From assembly GCA_905233445.1 (NCBI GenBank), contig CAJOEP010000007.1, positions 126,525 through 190,524 on the forward strand: DNA of 64,000 nt, read 5' to 3'. The notes under the pieces were generated by a model. The model was not told where the DNA came from. It searched no databases and saw only the letters and a list, made by a program, of their open reading frames with translations. Positions 1 through 8,248 of the stretch are shown here, in pieces; positions within the stretch are counted from its first letter, which is position 1, and every line of letters begins with the position of its first letter. Origin of the DNA: an uncultured Bacteroidales bacterium. Its GTDB lineage: Bacteria; Bacteroidota; Bacteroidia; Bacteroidales; F082. The position numbers and the translations under genes were made by a program.

Positions 1-464
1 TCGTAGTTGCTGTAGTCGTCGAGGTTGCAGTGATAGAAATTCTGGTAACGGAGCAGTTCGCTCTTGCGGCGGTCGATTATTTCCTTACGCGCCGTTTCCT
101 TGTCGGAATACGACTCGCTGACGCGGCCTTTGTCGTTGAAAATACGTTCCGTTGCGGTATCCACATCAACATAGAGATAAATCTTAAACGAAGAAGGCAC
201 GAAATGCCAAGCCATGCGCGAGTCAAAGATGATTTTCTCGTCGGTGCGACCCAGCTCGGCCATGGTGTCGTCAACGTAGTGGTCGTATTTAGGGTCGTTT
301 TCGATGAACTCGTTGAATTCCTTCGCCGACATGCCGTGTTTGGCGGCTAACTGTCTGAATAATAAGCCCGCCGACACTATTCTGAAAGGCATTTTACTTA
401 TCAGATAATTGGCGACGGTGCTTTTTCCGCTTCCCAGCTCGCCCGACAATGTGATGTGGTTCAT
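1..464 (-). CDS. Cytidylate kinase-like P-loop nucleotide kinase, C-terminus cut by window edge
   Basis: The first 154 codons of a small P-loop kinase are visible; the 3' end lies outside the window. The N-terminus has the Walker A motif GELGSGKST (about residues 8-16), then the nucleotide-kinase pattern with a DSR motif after a hydrophobic strand (IIFDSRMAW) and the strand IYLYVDVD. This fits the AAA_18/cytidylate-kinase-like family common in Bacteroidota, which resembles (d)CMP kinase. Substrate is not shown by the sequence. The ATG overlaps the stop of the upstream membrane-protein gene (ATGA), so it is the last visible gene of the hisS-hutH operon. Family assignment is good; the exact reaction is inferred. 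Confidence 0.75.
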   Translation of the reverse strand, partial: MNHITLSGELGSGKSTVANYLISKMPFRIVSAGLLFRQLAAKHGMSAKEFNEFIENDPKYDHYVDDTMAELGRTDEKIIFDSRMAWHFVPSSFKIYLYVDVDTATERIFNDKGRVSESYSDKETARKEIIDRRKSELLRYQNFYHCNLDDYSNY

Positions 465-949
465 TTTTCTTCTTTAAAAGGGTTAATTTTTTGTGTTTCA
501 ATCTGGATTCTATCGGTAAACTTCGAAATCACCCGCAGCGGTGCTATCAGCAGTACTATCAACAACTCCAGGAAATAAACGTCGTAGGCTGGAGGATAAG
601 TCGTATAGAATTGACACACGACGAGCAAGATAGTGAAAAACATGAAGAGGAACTTACCGAGGCGTTTTTTGAAGAATATCATGAAAAGACTCACCACGAT
701 TGCGGCGAGCAACGCCCATTCAACGACAAAAAGAGTGTAATGGTTTGTAGCCACTATCTCCATGAGATTTTTATCGATATAGGCTTCGTCAAAAACGGTG
801 TTATATTTGATAAGGATATAGGTCATAAAAGAGAAAAACAATATATAATAGGTGATGGCGAAAGTACACACCAGTTTGATTCCGAGCGTGATATGCTTTC
901 GCTCCTTGAAAATACTCTGTCTCTCTTTTATGACCTGTTCCTCTGCCAT
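461..949 (-). CDS. Hypothetical four-helix membrane protein
   Basis: 162 residues. A charged N-terminus of about 20 residues is followed by four hydrophobic segments (roughly residues 24-46, 68-90, 97-115, 122-137) and a charged C-terminal tail. I do not recognise the family. The reading frame stays open upstream to 1123, but the ATG at 949 is chosen because it overlaps the stop of the preceding gene by one base (TAATG), giving MAEEQVIKER as N-terminus. The gene overlaps the kinase-like gene downstream, so translational coupling is likely. It may be a partner of the neighbouring membrane protein, of similar size and topology; this is inference from position only. Confidence 0.7.
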   Translation of the reverse strand: MAEEQVIKERQSIFKERKHITLGIKLVCTFAITYYILFFSFMTYILIKYNTVFDEAYIDKNLMEIVATNHYTLFVVEWALLAAIVVSLFMIFFKKRLGKFLFMFFTILLVVCQFYTTYPPAYDVYFLELLIVLLIAPLRVISKFTDRIQIETQKINPFKEEK

Positions 950-1443
950 TATTGCATATTTCTTTTGTAATACATGTAATAAATCCCAATCCATACGGCT
1001 GTCATGATCACTGCACCTGTCATCGAGGCACCGGTGACACTTGTGACTAGCAATGCTGTAGCGATGAGAATCAGAATCTGTGAAATCGCATAGATATGGA
1101 AGCCTTTCTTCTGCAGTCTCCACATGTATAGCACTCCGATGAAAGAGCCCACATACAGCAAAGCCTGGACGAGATAGCTCATACGGCTGACGGCGAATTG
1201 AGCCTGCATTGCCGATTCGATGTCATCGACATTGGGTGCGAATTTCTCCATCATTTCAAGATATTCCTCGCTTTGTCCGATTTCCTTCATCAGGTTATAC
1301 ATCAGAAAAGTCACAATATTTGCCAGAATCTGCCATCCCGCGTTGATGAACGAGAGCACGCACCAGACGGTGAGTCCTGTCGGGCGCTGAGGCTCGGGGG
1401 TTTCGAAATCGTTATACTGCTGGTTATCAGTGTATTCTTCCAT
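949..1443 (-). CDS. Hypothetical four-helix membrane protein
   Basis: 164 residues with an acidic, glutamine/asparagine-rich N-terminal tail of about 20 residues, then hydrophobic segments near residues 24-48, 88-107, 113-132 and 136-157. The segment between helices 1 and 2 (about residues 50-85) is charged and methionine-rich. No catalytic motif is visible and I cannot name a function. It sits 14 bp downstream of hutH and overlaps the next membrane-protein gene by one base, so the two are probably co-transcribed and co-translated. Similar small integral proteins with a polar N-terminal tail are common in Bacteroidales and mostly uncharacterised. Confidence 0.7.
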   Translation of the reverse strand: MEEYTDNQQYNDFETPEPQRPTGLTVWCVLSFINAGWQILANIVTFLMYNLMKEIGQSEEYLEMMEKFAPNVDDIESAMQAQFAVSRMSYLVQALLYVGSFIGVLYMWRLQKKGFHIYAISQILILIATALLVTSVTGASMTGAVIMTAVWIGIYYMYYKRNMQ

Positions 1444-1457
1444 ATCAATGTGTATTA

Positions 1458-2966
1458 TTATTTCTCAAAAATCTTTTCTCCAAGATTATAATCCTGCAGG
1501 AATTTCACTGATTTTGCGATTTCGGTGTACATCACCTTGTCGACTTTCACGAATTCGACCTTCTTGCGATATTCAGCAACGAAATTCTCAATGAATGCTG
1601 ACGATTTGATAGGTTTGCGGAAGTCGAGGGCCTGTGCTGCGTTGAAGAGCTCGATGGCGAGGATGCGCTCGAGGTTGTTGGCGACGCGCAATGCCTTTGT
1701 GGCCGCGTTGGCACCCATACTCACATGGTCTTCCTGACCCTGTGATGACTCGATGCTATCAACTGATGCAGGAGTGCAGAGCTGCTTGTTCTGGCTGACG
1801 ATAGCCGCTGCCGCATACTGAGGAATCATAAAACCCGAGTTCAGACCTGGCTCAGCGACGAGGAACGACGGCAGACCGCGTTTTCCGGCGATGAGCTGAT
1901 ATGTTCTTCGCTCTGAGATGTTGCCGAGTTCCGCCATGGCGATTGCCAGGAAGTCGAGGCTCAATGCCAGAGGCTGTCCGTGGAAGTTACCAGCCGAGAT
2001 GACCATGTCCTCATCAGGGAACACTGTCGGGTTGTCGGTCACGGCGTTGATTTCCTCACCGAGGATCTGCGACACGTAGTTGATAGCGTCTTTCGAAGCA
2101 CCGTGTACCTGCGGGATGCAACGGAATGAATAAGGATCCTGCACATGCTGTTTCTCGCGTGCAATCATCTCGCTGCCTTTCAGGAAGTTACGGAAACGCT
2201 CAGCGGTGACAATCTGTCCGCGGTGATGACGGATCTGATGAATCTGGTCGAAGAACGGCTCGATACGGCCATCGAAAGCGTCCAACGAGACGGCGCCAAT
2301 CATATCGGCGAGGTACTGCAGACGGAATGCCTTGAGCATCACGTAGGTGCCGTATGAACACATGAACTGTGTGCCGTTGAGCAGTGCCAGACCTTCCTTC
2401 GACTGAAGTGTGATAGGCTCCCAACCGAAGATCTTGCTGACCTCAGCGGCCGGACGGATCTCGCCTTTGTAATGAACCTCGCCTAAACCGAGCAAAGGCA
2501 GCATGAGGTTAGCGAGAGGTGCGAGGTCGCCTGAAGCGCCGAGTGAACCTTCGTCATAAACAACAGGCAGAACGTCGTTGTTGAAGAAGTCGATAAGTCG
2601 CTCAACAGTAACGAGTTGCACGCCCGAGTTGCCGTACGACATATTCTGAATCTTCAGCAGGAGCATGATGCGGATGATTTCTTCCGGAACGAGGTCGCCG
2701 GTGCCGCAAGCGTGCGACATCACCAGGTTTTTCTGGAGAGTGCTGAGGTCTTCCTTCGAGACGTTGACGTTGCAGAGTGAGCCGAAGCCGGTTGTTACGC
2801 CGTAAATCGGGGTTTTCTGCGTCTCCATCTTCTTATCAAGATAGTCGCGGCACTTCTGGATGCGCTGTTTGGCGTCGTCTGACAATGCGAGTTTGTAATG
2901 CTCGTTGATGATTCGGTTAACTTCCTCAAATGTGAGGGTTTCTGTTGAGATATAATGTGTCTTCAT
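1458..2966 (-). CDS. hutH: Histidine ammonia-lyase
   Basis: 502 residues, the usual length. The enzyme converts L-histidine to trans-urocanate and ammonia in the cytoplasm. The Ala-Ser-Gly triad that cyclises into the MIO cofactor is visible at residues 144-146 (GSLGASGDLAPLAN). The N-terminal YGVTTGFGSL motif and the MSHACG segment, with the His that marks histidine rather than tyrosine/phenylalanine lyases, are present. The gene starts 6 bp after the hisS stop. No hutU, hutI or ftcD is in the window, so the rest of the histidine-degradation pathway must lie elsewhere or be absent. Pairing of a histidine-degrading and a histidine-charging enzyme in one operon is notable. Confidence 0.95.
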   Translation of the reverse strand: MKTHYISTETLTFEEVNRIINEHYKLALSDDAKQRIQKCRDYLDKKMETQKTPIYGVTTGFGSLCNVNVSKEDLSTLQKNLVMSHACGTGDLVPEEIIRIMLLLKIQNMSYGNSGVQLVTVERLIDFFNNDVLPVVYDEGSLGASGDLAPLANLMLPLLGLGEVHYKGEIRPAAEVSKIFGWEPITLQSKEGLALLNGTQFMCSYGTYVMLKAFRLQYLADMIGAVSLDAFDGRIEPFFDQIHQIRHHRGQIVTAERFRNFLKGSEMIAREKQHVQDPYSFRCIPQVHGASKDAINYVSQILGEEINAVTDNPTVFPDEDMVISAGNFHGQPLALSLDFLAIAMAELGNISERRTYQLIAGKRGLPSFLVAEPGLNSGFMIPQYAAAAIVSQNKQLCTPASVDSIESSQGQEDHVSMGANAATKALRVANNLERILAIELFNAAQALDFRKPIKSSAFIENFVAEYRKKVEFVKVDKVMYTEIAKSVKFLQDYNLGEKIFEK

Positions 2967-2972
2967 TGTATG

Positions 2973-4304
2973 TTATTTTTTGATTATTTCCAATAAATTA
3001 GCGGCTTTCACGCTTTCCTGACGGCCTTCTTTCATCCATTTCACGGTGAAAGTCTTGTCGTTGATCTCGGTCTCGCCTGCCATCACCACCACGGGGATGT
3101 TGCGCTGGTCGGCGTATTTCATCTGCTTCTGAATCTTGCTTGCGTCAGGATAGATTTCGGCGTTAATGCCTTGACGGCGAAGCTGTTGCAGATATGGGAG
3201 ACAATAAATCTCTTCGTTTTTGCCGAAGTTCAAGAAGATGACTTCGGTGTTTTCGGCATTCTTCTCCGGGAAGAGGTTCAGCTCGTTCAAAACGTCGTAG
3301 ATACGGTCGGCGCCGAAGCTGATGCCCACGCCTGAGACGTTAGGCAGACCGAAGATTCCCGTGAGGTTGTCGTAACGGCCGCCGCCCGAGATGCTACCCA
3401 TCGCCACATCTTTTGCCTTGACCTCGAAAATGGCTCCTGTGTAGTAGTTGAGGCCGCGAGCGAGTGTAAGGTCGAGTTCGTATTCGATGCGTAAGCCCAT
3501 GGCATCCAAGTAGTTAAAGAGTGTCTCGAGTTCCTCGATGCCTTTCGTTCCGATCTCGATACCGCTCATCAGCGATTTCAGCTGCGCCATCTTCTCGCGG
3601 GCGGTGCCTTGCATGAAGAGGATAGGCTGCAGTTTTGCGATGGCTTCATTGTCGAGGCCTTTCTCGGCGAGTTCGGCGTTCACTGCATCGATTCCTATCT
3701 TGTCGAGCTTGTCGATTGCCACGGTGATGTCGACGAGAGCGTCAGGTTTTCCGATATATTCGGCTATTCCGGCAAGCACCTTGCGGTTGTTAATCTTCAG
3801 CACCACATTGATTTTCAGGTTGTTAAACACCTCATCGACGATCTGCACCAACTCAGCCTCGTTGAGCAGTGAGTCGCTGCCGATGATGTCGACGTCGCAC
3901 TGGTAGAACTCGCGGTAACGGCCTTTCTGAGGGCGGTCGGCGCGCCACACCGGCTGCATCTGGTAGCGTTTAAACGGGAACGCGATCTGGTCGCGGTACT
4001 GCACCACGAAACGTGCGAACGGTACTGTGAGGTCGTAGCGAAGGCCTTTTTCGCAGATCTTGCTTGAAAGCTTCTGAGAGTCAAGCGGTTCGCCATTCTG
4101 CTCCACGCCCGACATGAAGTCGCCTGAGTTGAGGATACGGAACAGTAGTTTGTCGCCCTCGTCGCCGTATTTGCCCATCAGGGTGGAGAGGTTCTCAAAG
4201 CGTTTGAACACGGTCTTAATGGTGTCGAATATATAATTTCGGCGCATCATGACATCCGGAAGGAAGTCGCGAGTGCCCTTAGGAATTGACGGTTTCTGTG
4301 CCAT
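2973..4304 (-). CDS. hisS: Histidyl-tRNA synthetase
   Basis: 443 residues, class II synthetase charging tRNA-His. The N-terminus has KGTRDFLPD; motif 2 region contains [12 protein letters not shown]; the histidine-specific segment [12 protein letters not shown] and [10 protein letters not shown] with motif 3 follow at about residues 285-320; the C-terminal ~100 residues form the anticodon-binding domain ending in the typical KWM...GRQESV region. The ATG follows a clear -7 element by 23 bases. First gene of the operon hisS-hutH-membrane protein-membrane protein-kinase. Confidence 0.96.
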   Translation of the reverse strand: MAQKPSIPKGTRDFLPDVMMRRNYIFDTIKTVFKRFENLSTLMGKYGDEGDKLLFRILNSGDFMSGVEQNGEPLDSQKLSSKICEKGLRYDLTVPFARFVVQYRDQIAFPFKRYQMQPVWRADRPQKGRYREFYQCDVDIIGSDSLLNEAELVQIVDEVFNNLKINVVLKINNRKVLAGIAEYIGKPDALVDITVAIDKLDKIGIDAVNAELAEKGLDNEAIAKLQPILFMQGTAREKMAQLKSLMSGIEIGTKGIEELETLFNYLDAMGLRIEYELDLTLARGLNYYTGAIFEVKAKDVAMGSISGGGRYDNLTGIFGLPNVSGVGISFGADRIYDVLNELNLFPEKNAENTEVIFLNFGKNEEIYCLPYLQQLRRQGINAEIYPDASKIQKQMKYADQRNIPVVVMAGETEINDKTFTVKWMKEGRQESVKAANLLEIIKK

Positions 4305-4327
4305 TTTTTAAGAAATTTTACAAACTG

Positions 4328-4335
4328 CAAAGATA
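4328..4335 (-). promoter_or_regulatory. -7 promoter element of the hisS operon
   Basis: Read on the minus strand the bases are TATCTTTG, a perfect match to the Bacteroidota -7 consensus TAnnTTTG, 23 bases before the hisS ATG. It appears to drive the whole hisS-hutH operon. Confidence 0.75.
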
Positions 4336-4385
4336 CAAATTTTAGATAAAAGATAAGAGATAAAAGAATTATACAGCTAAAAATA

Positions 4386-5054
4386 TCAGTTTTTATCCAT
4401 ATTTCCTAACGCTGCATTACATTTAGAACATAATACTTGAAGATTATCTAAAGTTGTCTCACCACCTTTTGACCAAGGTTTAATATGATCAAAATGAATG
4501 TTATGAAGTCCCCCGCTACATTCAACGCCACATATTCTACATCTGTTTCCATCTCTCATCAATACCTGAACTTTTAATCTATCACTCGGCTCTCTTTTGG
4601 TTTTATGCTTTACAATAGATGATGATGTATTTACTTCTTGATTATCTGATGTGTTTTCTACATCGTTTTCTGAAATATACTTAATAAAACTCTCTAGAGC
4701 TTTATACCATGTACCAAAATGACGAATATAAGAAGCAGAAGATATTGAAGAAAACTTTTTATCATCCATATCACGCTTAGCTGGTTGTCTTCCTTTCATT
4801 ATCCATGCATTGCGGATATTATTCATCAATTCATCATATGAACTAACTTTTTTATTTAAATTAGCACCAACTCTAACCAATGCATTGTTCCATGATCCAA
4901 AATGCTTAGCTACCGTAGAGCTATTTATTTTCGCATTAGCATCAAATTCCTTTATAGTTATACTCGTTTTACCCAACTTGTTCATTACTGCTTTGATTTC
5001 ATCAATAATAATCTCATCGGTTATCGGCTCTTTCTTAATAAGTTTAAACTCCAT
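4386..5054 (-). CDS. HNH endonuclease with two N-terminal HNH-associated helical repeats
   Basis: 222 residues. The C-terminal third is an HNH nuclease: CRICG and CSKC zinc-binding pairs bracket FDHIKPWSKGG, with the catalytic HNH-type His and Asn (TTLDNLQVLC). The N-terminal part holds two copies of a ~50-residue repeat (about residues 8-60 and 70-125), each ending HFGSWNNAL / HFGTWYKAL, matching the homing-endonuclease-associated repeat believed to bind DNA. Such proteins occur in mobile elements and as solitary genes. The gene has its own promoter and is far more AT-rich than hisS next to it, suggesting acquisition. DNA target and role (homing, defence or restriction) cannot be read from the sequence. 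Confidence 0.88.
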   Translation of the reverse strand: MEFKLIKKEPITDEIIIDEIKAVMNKLGKTSITIKEFDANAKINSSTVAKHFGSWNNALVRVGANLNKKVSSYDELMNNIRNAWIMKGRQPAKRDMDDKKFSSISSASYIRHFGTWYKALESFIKYISENDVENTSDNQEVNTSSSIVKHKTKREPSDRLKVQVLMRDGNRCRICGVECSGGLHNIHFDHIKPWSKGGETTLDNLQVLCSKCNAALGNMDKN

Positions 5055-5108
5055 TTTAATCTATGAATAACTTAGAAATTAGACTTTATAATAGTATTAT
5101 TTCAAGTG

Positions 5109-5116
5109 CAAAAATA
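5109..5116 (-). promoter_or_regulatory. -7 promoter element of the HNH endonuclease gene
   Basis: Minus-strand TATTTTTG, about 54 bases before the HNH ATG. Leaves a long AT-rich leader. Confidence 0.6.
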
Positions 5117-5272
5117 AAAATTTTATTTAATAGGGCAAACTTTTTGGCATAAAATCATTGACATTTTCTCTCTAATACAACAACTCATAATATGTTCTTT
5201 TTAAAAAAAATTCGCAAAAAATGCGAACTTTTCAAAAAAAAGCATTATTTTTGCAAACGAAATTTATTGATT

Positions 5273-5440
5273 ATGAGCAACTTAGGTTACGGGGCATATC
5301 CCACACATCCCGGAGAAGTGTTGAAAGACGAAATCGAATCTCGCGGCATCAGTCAGAGGCAACTGGCTGACAGCATGGGACTGTTTGTGCTACTCGCCAT
5401 ATTGATGCACTTCTCGCAAAAGATTGAGTGGTATAAATAA
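5273..5440 (+). pseudogene. Truncated HigA-type antitoxin
   Basis: The frame opens with MSNLGYGAYPTHPGEVLK and runs through EIESRGISQRQLADSMGL, the diagnostic start of HigA-family XRE antitoxins (normally about 100 residues). It then loses similarity in the helix-turn-helix and stops after a short unrelated tail, leaving 55 residues. The promoter is intact: a plus-strand TATTTTTG lies at about 5245-5252. No HigB toxin gene is adjacent. I read it as a decayed antitoxin that lost most of its DNA-binding domain; it could still be transcribed. The tail borders a 30-bp palindrome at 5448-5477, which may mark the site of the rearrangement. Confidence 0.75.
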
Positions 5441-5447
5441 CAAATTT

Positions 5448-5477
5448 TGTAGAGATGCACAGCTGTGCATCTCTACA
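5448..5477. repeat. 30-bp perfect palindrome of the GTAGAGA family
   Basis: The left arm TGTAGAGATGCACAG is followed directly by its exact reverse complement. It lies 3-4 bp from the ends of two convergent genes (truncated higA and the ATPase) and could act as a bidirectional terminator. It belongs to the same GTAG(A/G)G(A/G) palindrome family as 9304-9341, 22018-22088 and 24666-24700. Confidence 0.85.
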
Positions 5478-5480
5478 TTT

Positions 5481-6680
5481 TTAATACAAAAACCCCAACA
5501 TCCACAGAGGTAGTTTCGCCCCTACAGGTGATTCGATATCATCTGCAAATATGTAAGAATCAGGCAAATCGGCAATCTGGCCAAAACCTTTGTCTTTACC
5601 TCCAATTTCAAAATGATATTTTGAATCAATTTTGAAATCGCCTTTGTCTTTACCATATTCAACGCTATGATTTTCAGAAAGATGCGTGATGGCAAAAGTC
5701 TCACGAGCCGTCCCAATTTCCACCGATGAAGGACTTAATGCATAGAGAAGATTTGTGTTTTCAAGATAAACTTTATCAGGTTTAGTGAGTTTTCCTATGC
5801 TCTTTTTATCTGAATACAAAAGATTCAGAAGATTGGCATCGCCCAGATTTTTCAGGTATCCAATAACCGTGTCACGCCCGATTTCGATGGCAGCCGCCAG
5901 TCTGTTGGCATTCACTTCGTAAGGCACACTTTCGGATATGACAGACATCAAAGCTTTGATTTTTCTGACGTTAGCCACATCAACTTTACAAATCAGAGGC
6001 AGTTCAACTTCAATGACATAGTTGACAATTTGCTCAATTTTTGTAAAATAATCCTCTTTCCCTTCCAGATAGAAAGGATAATAGCCGTATTTCAAATACT
6101 TTTTAAACTGCTCTACAGGCTTGCATTTTGACGACACTTTTTCCCACAATTCAAAAGGATTTGCAAGAATGTCTTCCAATTTATAAATAGGAAAGTCAAG
6201 ACCTTCGTAAAACTTCAAAGCTTCCCTGAATGAAAGCCCCGACATGTTGTATTTCACGCATCTGCGCGACAAATCGGCATCGCCAGACAGAAGACTCAGC
6301 AGCGACGAGCCGCTGATAATCACTTGCAATTCGGGATACAATTCATAAATCTCCTTGATTTCCCTACTCCAACCGTCATATTTATGAATCTCATCTATTA
6401 TCAGACGTTTTCCACCATTCATCACAAACTCATCGGCAAGGTCAACGAGAGTTCTGCGCGACATATCGACAGTGTCGGCCGAGCAATACAAAACGCTTCT
6501 GTCTCCAGTTTGATAATTCAGTTTCACAAACTGCTTGAGCAAAGTCGATTTTCCGACACCTTTGGCTCCTTGTATCGACAAAAGTCTGGCGTTCCAGTTC
6601 ACTCGATTCATCATTTCCCTGACGATTTCAGTTGAAGTGTTCGCGATTAAACGGTCATGTTTTACAAATAAAGCTTCCAT
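5481..6680 (-). CDS. AAA-type ATPase with C-terminal DUF4143-like domain
   Basis: 399 residues. Walker A GAKGVGKSTLLKQF at about residues 38-51, Walker B-like LIIDEIHKYDGW near 95, and an SGSS sensor near 123 define the N-terminal P-loop ATPase. The C-terminal half has the DUF4143 features: a winged-helix-like region (ANRLAAAIEIGRDTVIGYLKNL), then KVYLENTNLLYAL and FAITHL, and a nuclease-fold-like strand pattern (KGDFKID...YHFEIGGK). These proteins are common in gut bacteria, often in accessory DNA, and their role is unknown. It is preceded by a promoter and three 33-bp repeats. Confidence 0.85.
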   Translation of the reverse strand: MEALFVKHDRLIANTSTEIVREMMNRVNWNARLLSIQGAKGVGKSTLLKQFVKLNYQTGDRSVLYCSADTVDMSRRTLVDLADEFVMNGGKRLIIDEIHKYDGWSREIKEIYELYPELQVIISGSSLLSLLSGDADLSRRCVKYNMSGLSFREALKFYEGLDFPIYKLEDILANPFELWEKVSSKCKPVEQFKKYLKYGYYPFYLEGKEDYFTKIEQIVNYVIEVELPLICKVDVANVRKIKALMSVISESVPYEVNANRLAAAIEIGRDTVIGYLKNLGDANLLNLLYSDKKSIGKLTKPDKVYLENTNLLYALSPSSVEIGTARETFAITHLSENHSVEYGKDKGDFKIDSKYHFEIGGKDKGFGQIADLPDSYIFADDIESPVGAKLPLWMLGFLY

Positions 6681-6700
6681 AACAATACCTTTTTCGGCTG

Positions 6701-6708
6701 CAAAGATA
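6701..6708 (-). promoter_or_regulatory. -7 promoter element of the DUF4143-type ATPase gene
   Basis: Minus-strand TATCTTTG, 20 bases before the ATG at 6680. The region immediately upstream holds three 33-bp repeats that could be operators. Confidence 0.7.
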
Positions 6709-6724
6709 CAAAAATACTTTTTAC

Positions 6725-6823
6725 AGACAACACTTTTTTATAAAATACGTTGGTTATAGACAACACTTTTTGCTAAATTATGTTGGCTGGAAGCAACACA
6801 TTTTAAAACTGCGTTACATTTTT
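6725..6823. repeat. Three tandem 33-bp repeats upstream of the ATPase gene
   Basis: Units begin at 6725, 6758 and 6791 and share the core A-GACAACACTTTTT followed by TAAAATA and GTTGG. The first two are close copies and the third is degraded. They sit just upstream of the -7 element of the divergently placed ATPase gene (minus strand), where a repressor or activator would bind. Alternatively a slippage-derived minisatellite. Confidence 0.75.
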
Positions 6824-7003
6824 TGATAAAATTCTCAATTCTTTTTCACTTGATTTTAAAATAATCTTTATCTTTGTAAGCAGTTAGGAATTCCTGTGGT
6901 TGGAAGTAATTGAGAAAAATATAAACTTTGTGGCTAAATATTTGAAAACCTCTCTCTGAAAAACAATTTTTCCAAAGAGAGGTCTATAATTTGAATATAA
7001 AAC
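6824..7003. other. Gene-free stretch with a hairpin terminator
   Basis: Continues the 323-bp gap between 6680 and 7004. A plus-strand TATCTTTG occurs at about 6869-6876 but no plus-strand gene follows it, so it may be a remnant promoter or a chance match. The only other structure is the hairpin at 6948-6983. Confidence 0.5.
6948..6983 (-). terminator. Intrinsic terminator of the 7004-7591 gene
   Basis: Arms ACCTCTCT (6948-6955) and AGAGAGGT (6976-6983) enclose a second stem of A and T tracts. On the minus strand a T-rich tract follows. It lies 20 bp past the stop of the membrane-protein gene. Confidence 0.75.
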
Positions 7004-7591
7004 TTATATCAATGCTAATCCCAACAATGCTAATCCAACAATAATAATTGAGATTATTTGTAAAGCGACAAAAATATAATCCCATACATAAATTTTTCGT
7101 TTTTCTTTAGGGAACAAATAATCAAATTCGTCATCTCTATTTAAAAACATATAGCAAAAAACTGAAAAAAGAACAGCAAAAGCACCAGTCAATGATATGG
7201 ATAATATCTGACCCAGTACAAATCCAACAATTATAACCAAAGAACCCATTATAAGCGACATAATTATCAACGTTTTCAATATAAATGCCGCATCTGGCAA
7301 TGGTTTCAAAAATGCGATTACAGCATATATCATGTAAAGCATAATAAAACCCTGGACAATCAATGTCACTTTTGGCATATTTGATGAATAATAATATATG
7401 AAACTTAAAACAGACAATGCAGCTGCTATTCCAATGTAAATAGCAAAAATGAATTTCATCACGCTAGACATATGTCCGAATCTATTGAAATCACGGAATT
7501 TCGGACATGTTGTACCATCGTAAGATTGGTCTTTTTGACAGTTTTTGTTAATTTTTTCTTGACAAATCTGACACTGAGCAATGTAAGCCAT
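7004..7591 (-). CDS. Hypothetical multi-pass membrane protein with N-terminal cysteine cluster
   Basis: 195 residues. The first 35 residues carry four cysteines (CQICQEK, NCQKD, TTCPKF) that could bind zinc as a ribbon or knuckle. Five hydrophobic segments follow (about residues 43-67, 72-94, 103-127, 128-147, 167-193) with an acidic loop before the last (FLNRDDEFDYLFPKEKRK). I do not recognise a named family. The cysteine-rich head facing the cytoplasm suggests a regulatory or scaffold role, but nothing shows this. It is AT-rich, lies in the accessory stretch, and is followed by its own terminator. Confidence 0.7.
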   Translation of the reverse strand: MAYIAQCQICQEKINKNCQKDQSYDGTTCPKFRDFNRFGHMSSVMKFIFAIYIGIAAALSVLSFIYYYSSNMPKVTLIVQGFIMLYMIYAVIAFLKPLPDAAFILKTLIIMSLIMGSLVIIVGFVLGQILSISLTGAFAVLFSVFCYMFLNRDDEFDYLFPKEKRKIYVWDYIFVALQIISIIIVGLALLGLALI

Positions 7592-7644
7592 ACTTTTAAC
7601 TTTTAATTATATCCTCTCAGCACCGTAAAGGAAATAACAATCAT

Positions 7645-7848
7645 AAAAGAAGCGTGGTACTGTATGCCATGCTCCTCAGTGAAGGTCGTAGGAAAACCCA
7701 AATAGACGGAAAAATGATAACAGTCCACGCTATCACGCGTAGCTATCATACACTCTTTGTCTATTTTTCAATGAAAATTTCCTACGTTTTCACTGACAAG
7801 AGAGCATAACGCTTCGTTAATTCAACAAATAGAGGTTTAATTCTTAAA
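7645..7848 (-). ncRNA. Candidate 6S-like (6S-Flavo type) RNA, long interrupted hairpin
   Basis: A 167-nt region (7649-7815) folds into one long rod of short helices: GAAGCGT/ACGCTTC (7649-7655 with 7809-7815), ATGCTC/GAGCAT (7669-7674 with 7802-7807), CAGTGAA/TTCACTG (7677-7683 with 7789-7795), CGTAGGAAA/TTTCCTACG (7687-7695 with 7778-7786), AAATAGAC/GTCTATTT (7700-7707 with 7759-7766), ATGATA/TATCAT (7714-7719 with 7744-7749). A minus-strand TATTTTTG at about 7856-7863 would start a transcript of about 200 nt that reads through the rod. No reading frame is present. A rod of helices with internal loops is the hallmark of 6S RNA, which binds RNA polymerase; the orientation and identity are inferred. 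It fills most of the 348-bp gap between genes. Confidence 0.5.
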
Positions 7849-7939
7849 CCATTGGCAAAAATAGTAAAAAAACAAATGACTTTTATTTTTTAGAAAAATT
7901 TTTCAAAAGTTTTTTCTGGGAAACGAAATGAATTTTGTT

Positions 7940-8248
7940 TTATCCTTTAATCATCTTCGACGGCATAATTCTATCGACAATAACAATATCATCTTCGATG
8001 TGGAAGATGTAATTCCATTTCTTGTTATGCGATACCATTCTTCTAGCCTGAGGATGAATGATTTTTATGGTTTTTGATCTACTTTTGAAATAAACATCGG
8101 CATAAACCGATAACGATAAAACTTCCTGAATCATAGAGTCCAGATACTTTCTTGCTCCTTCAAGCGACAATTTTGTCGATAAAAACTCCGCTAATTCCTC
8201 AATATCCTCTCTTGCTGATGAATCAATTTCAACTTTATACTCCTTCAT
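7940..8248 (-). CDS. ParE/RelE-family toxin
   Basis: 102 residues. The N-terminus YKVEIDSSAREDIEELAEFL and the C-terminal pattern RRMVSHNKKWNYIFHIEDDIVIVDRIMPSK match the ParE/RelE fold (two helices then an antiparallel sheet with a conserved basic residue). The gene overlaps the end of the upstream antitoxin gene by 14 bp, the normal arrangement for translationally coupled toxin-antitoxin pairs. Whether it targets gyrase (ParE) or ribosome-bound mRNA (RelE) cannot be told from the sequence. Confidence 0.85.
   Translation of the reverse strand: MKEYKVEIDSSAREDIEELAEFLSTKLSLEGARKYLDSMIQEVLSLSVYADVYFKSRSKTIKIIHPQARRMVSHNKKWNYIFHIEDDIVIVDRIMPSKMIKG

Noticed and set aside
491..970. 159-codon plus-strand frame opposite the first membrane-protein gene
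   Set aside because: The minus-strand gene has overlapping start/stop coupling on both sides and membrane-like composition; the plus-strand frame has neither.
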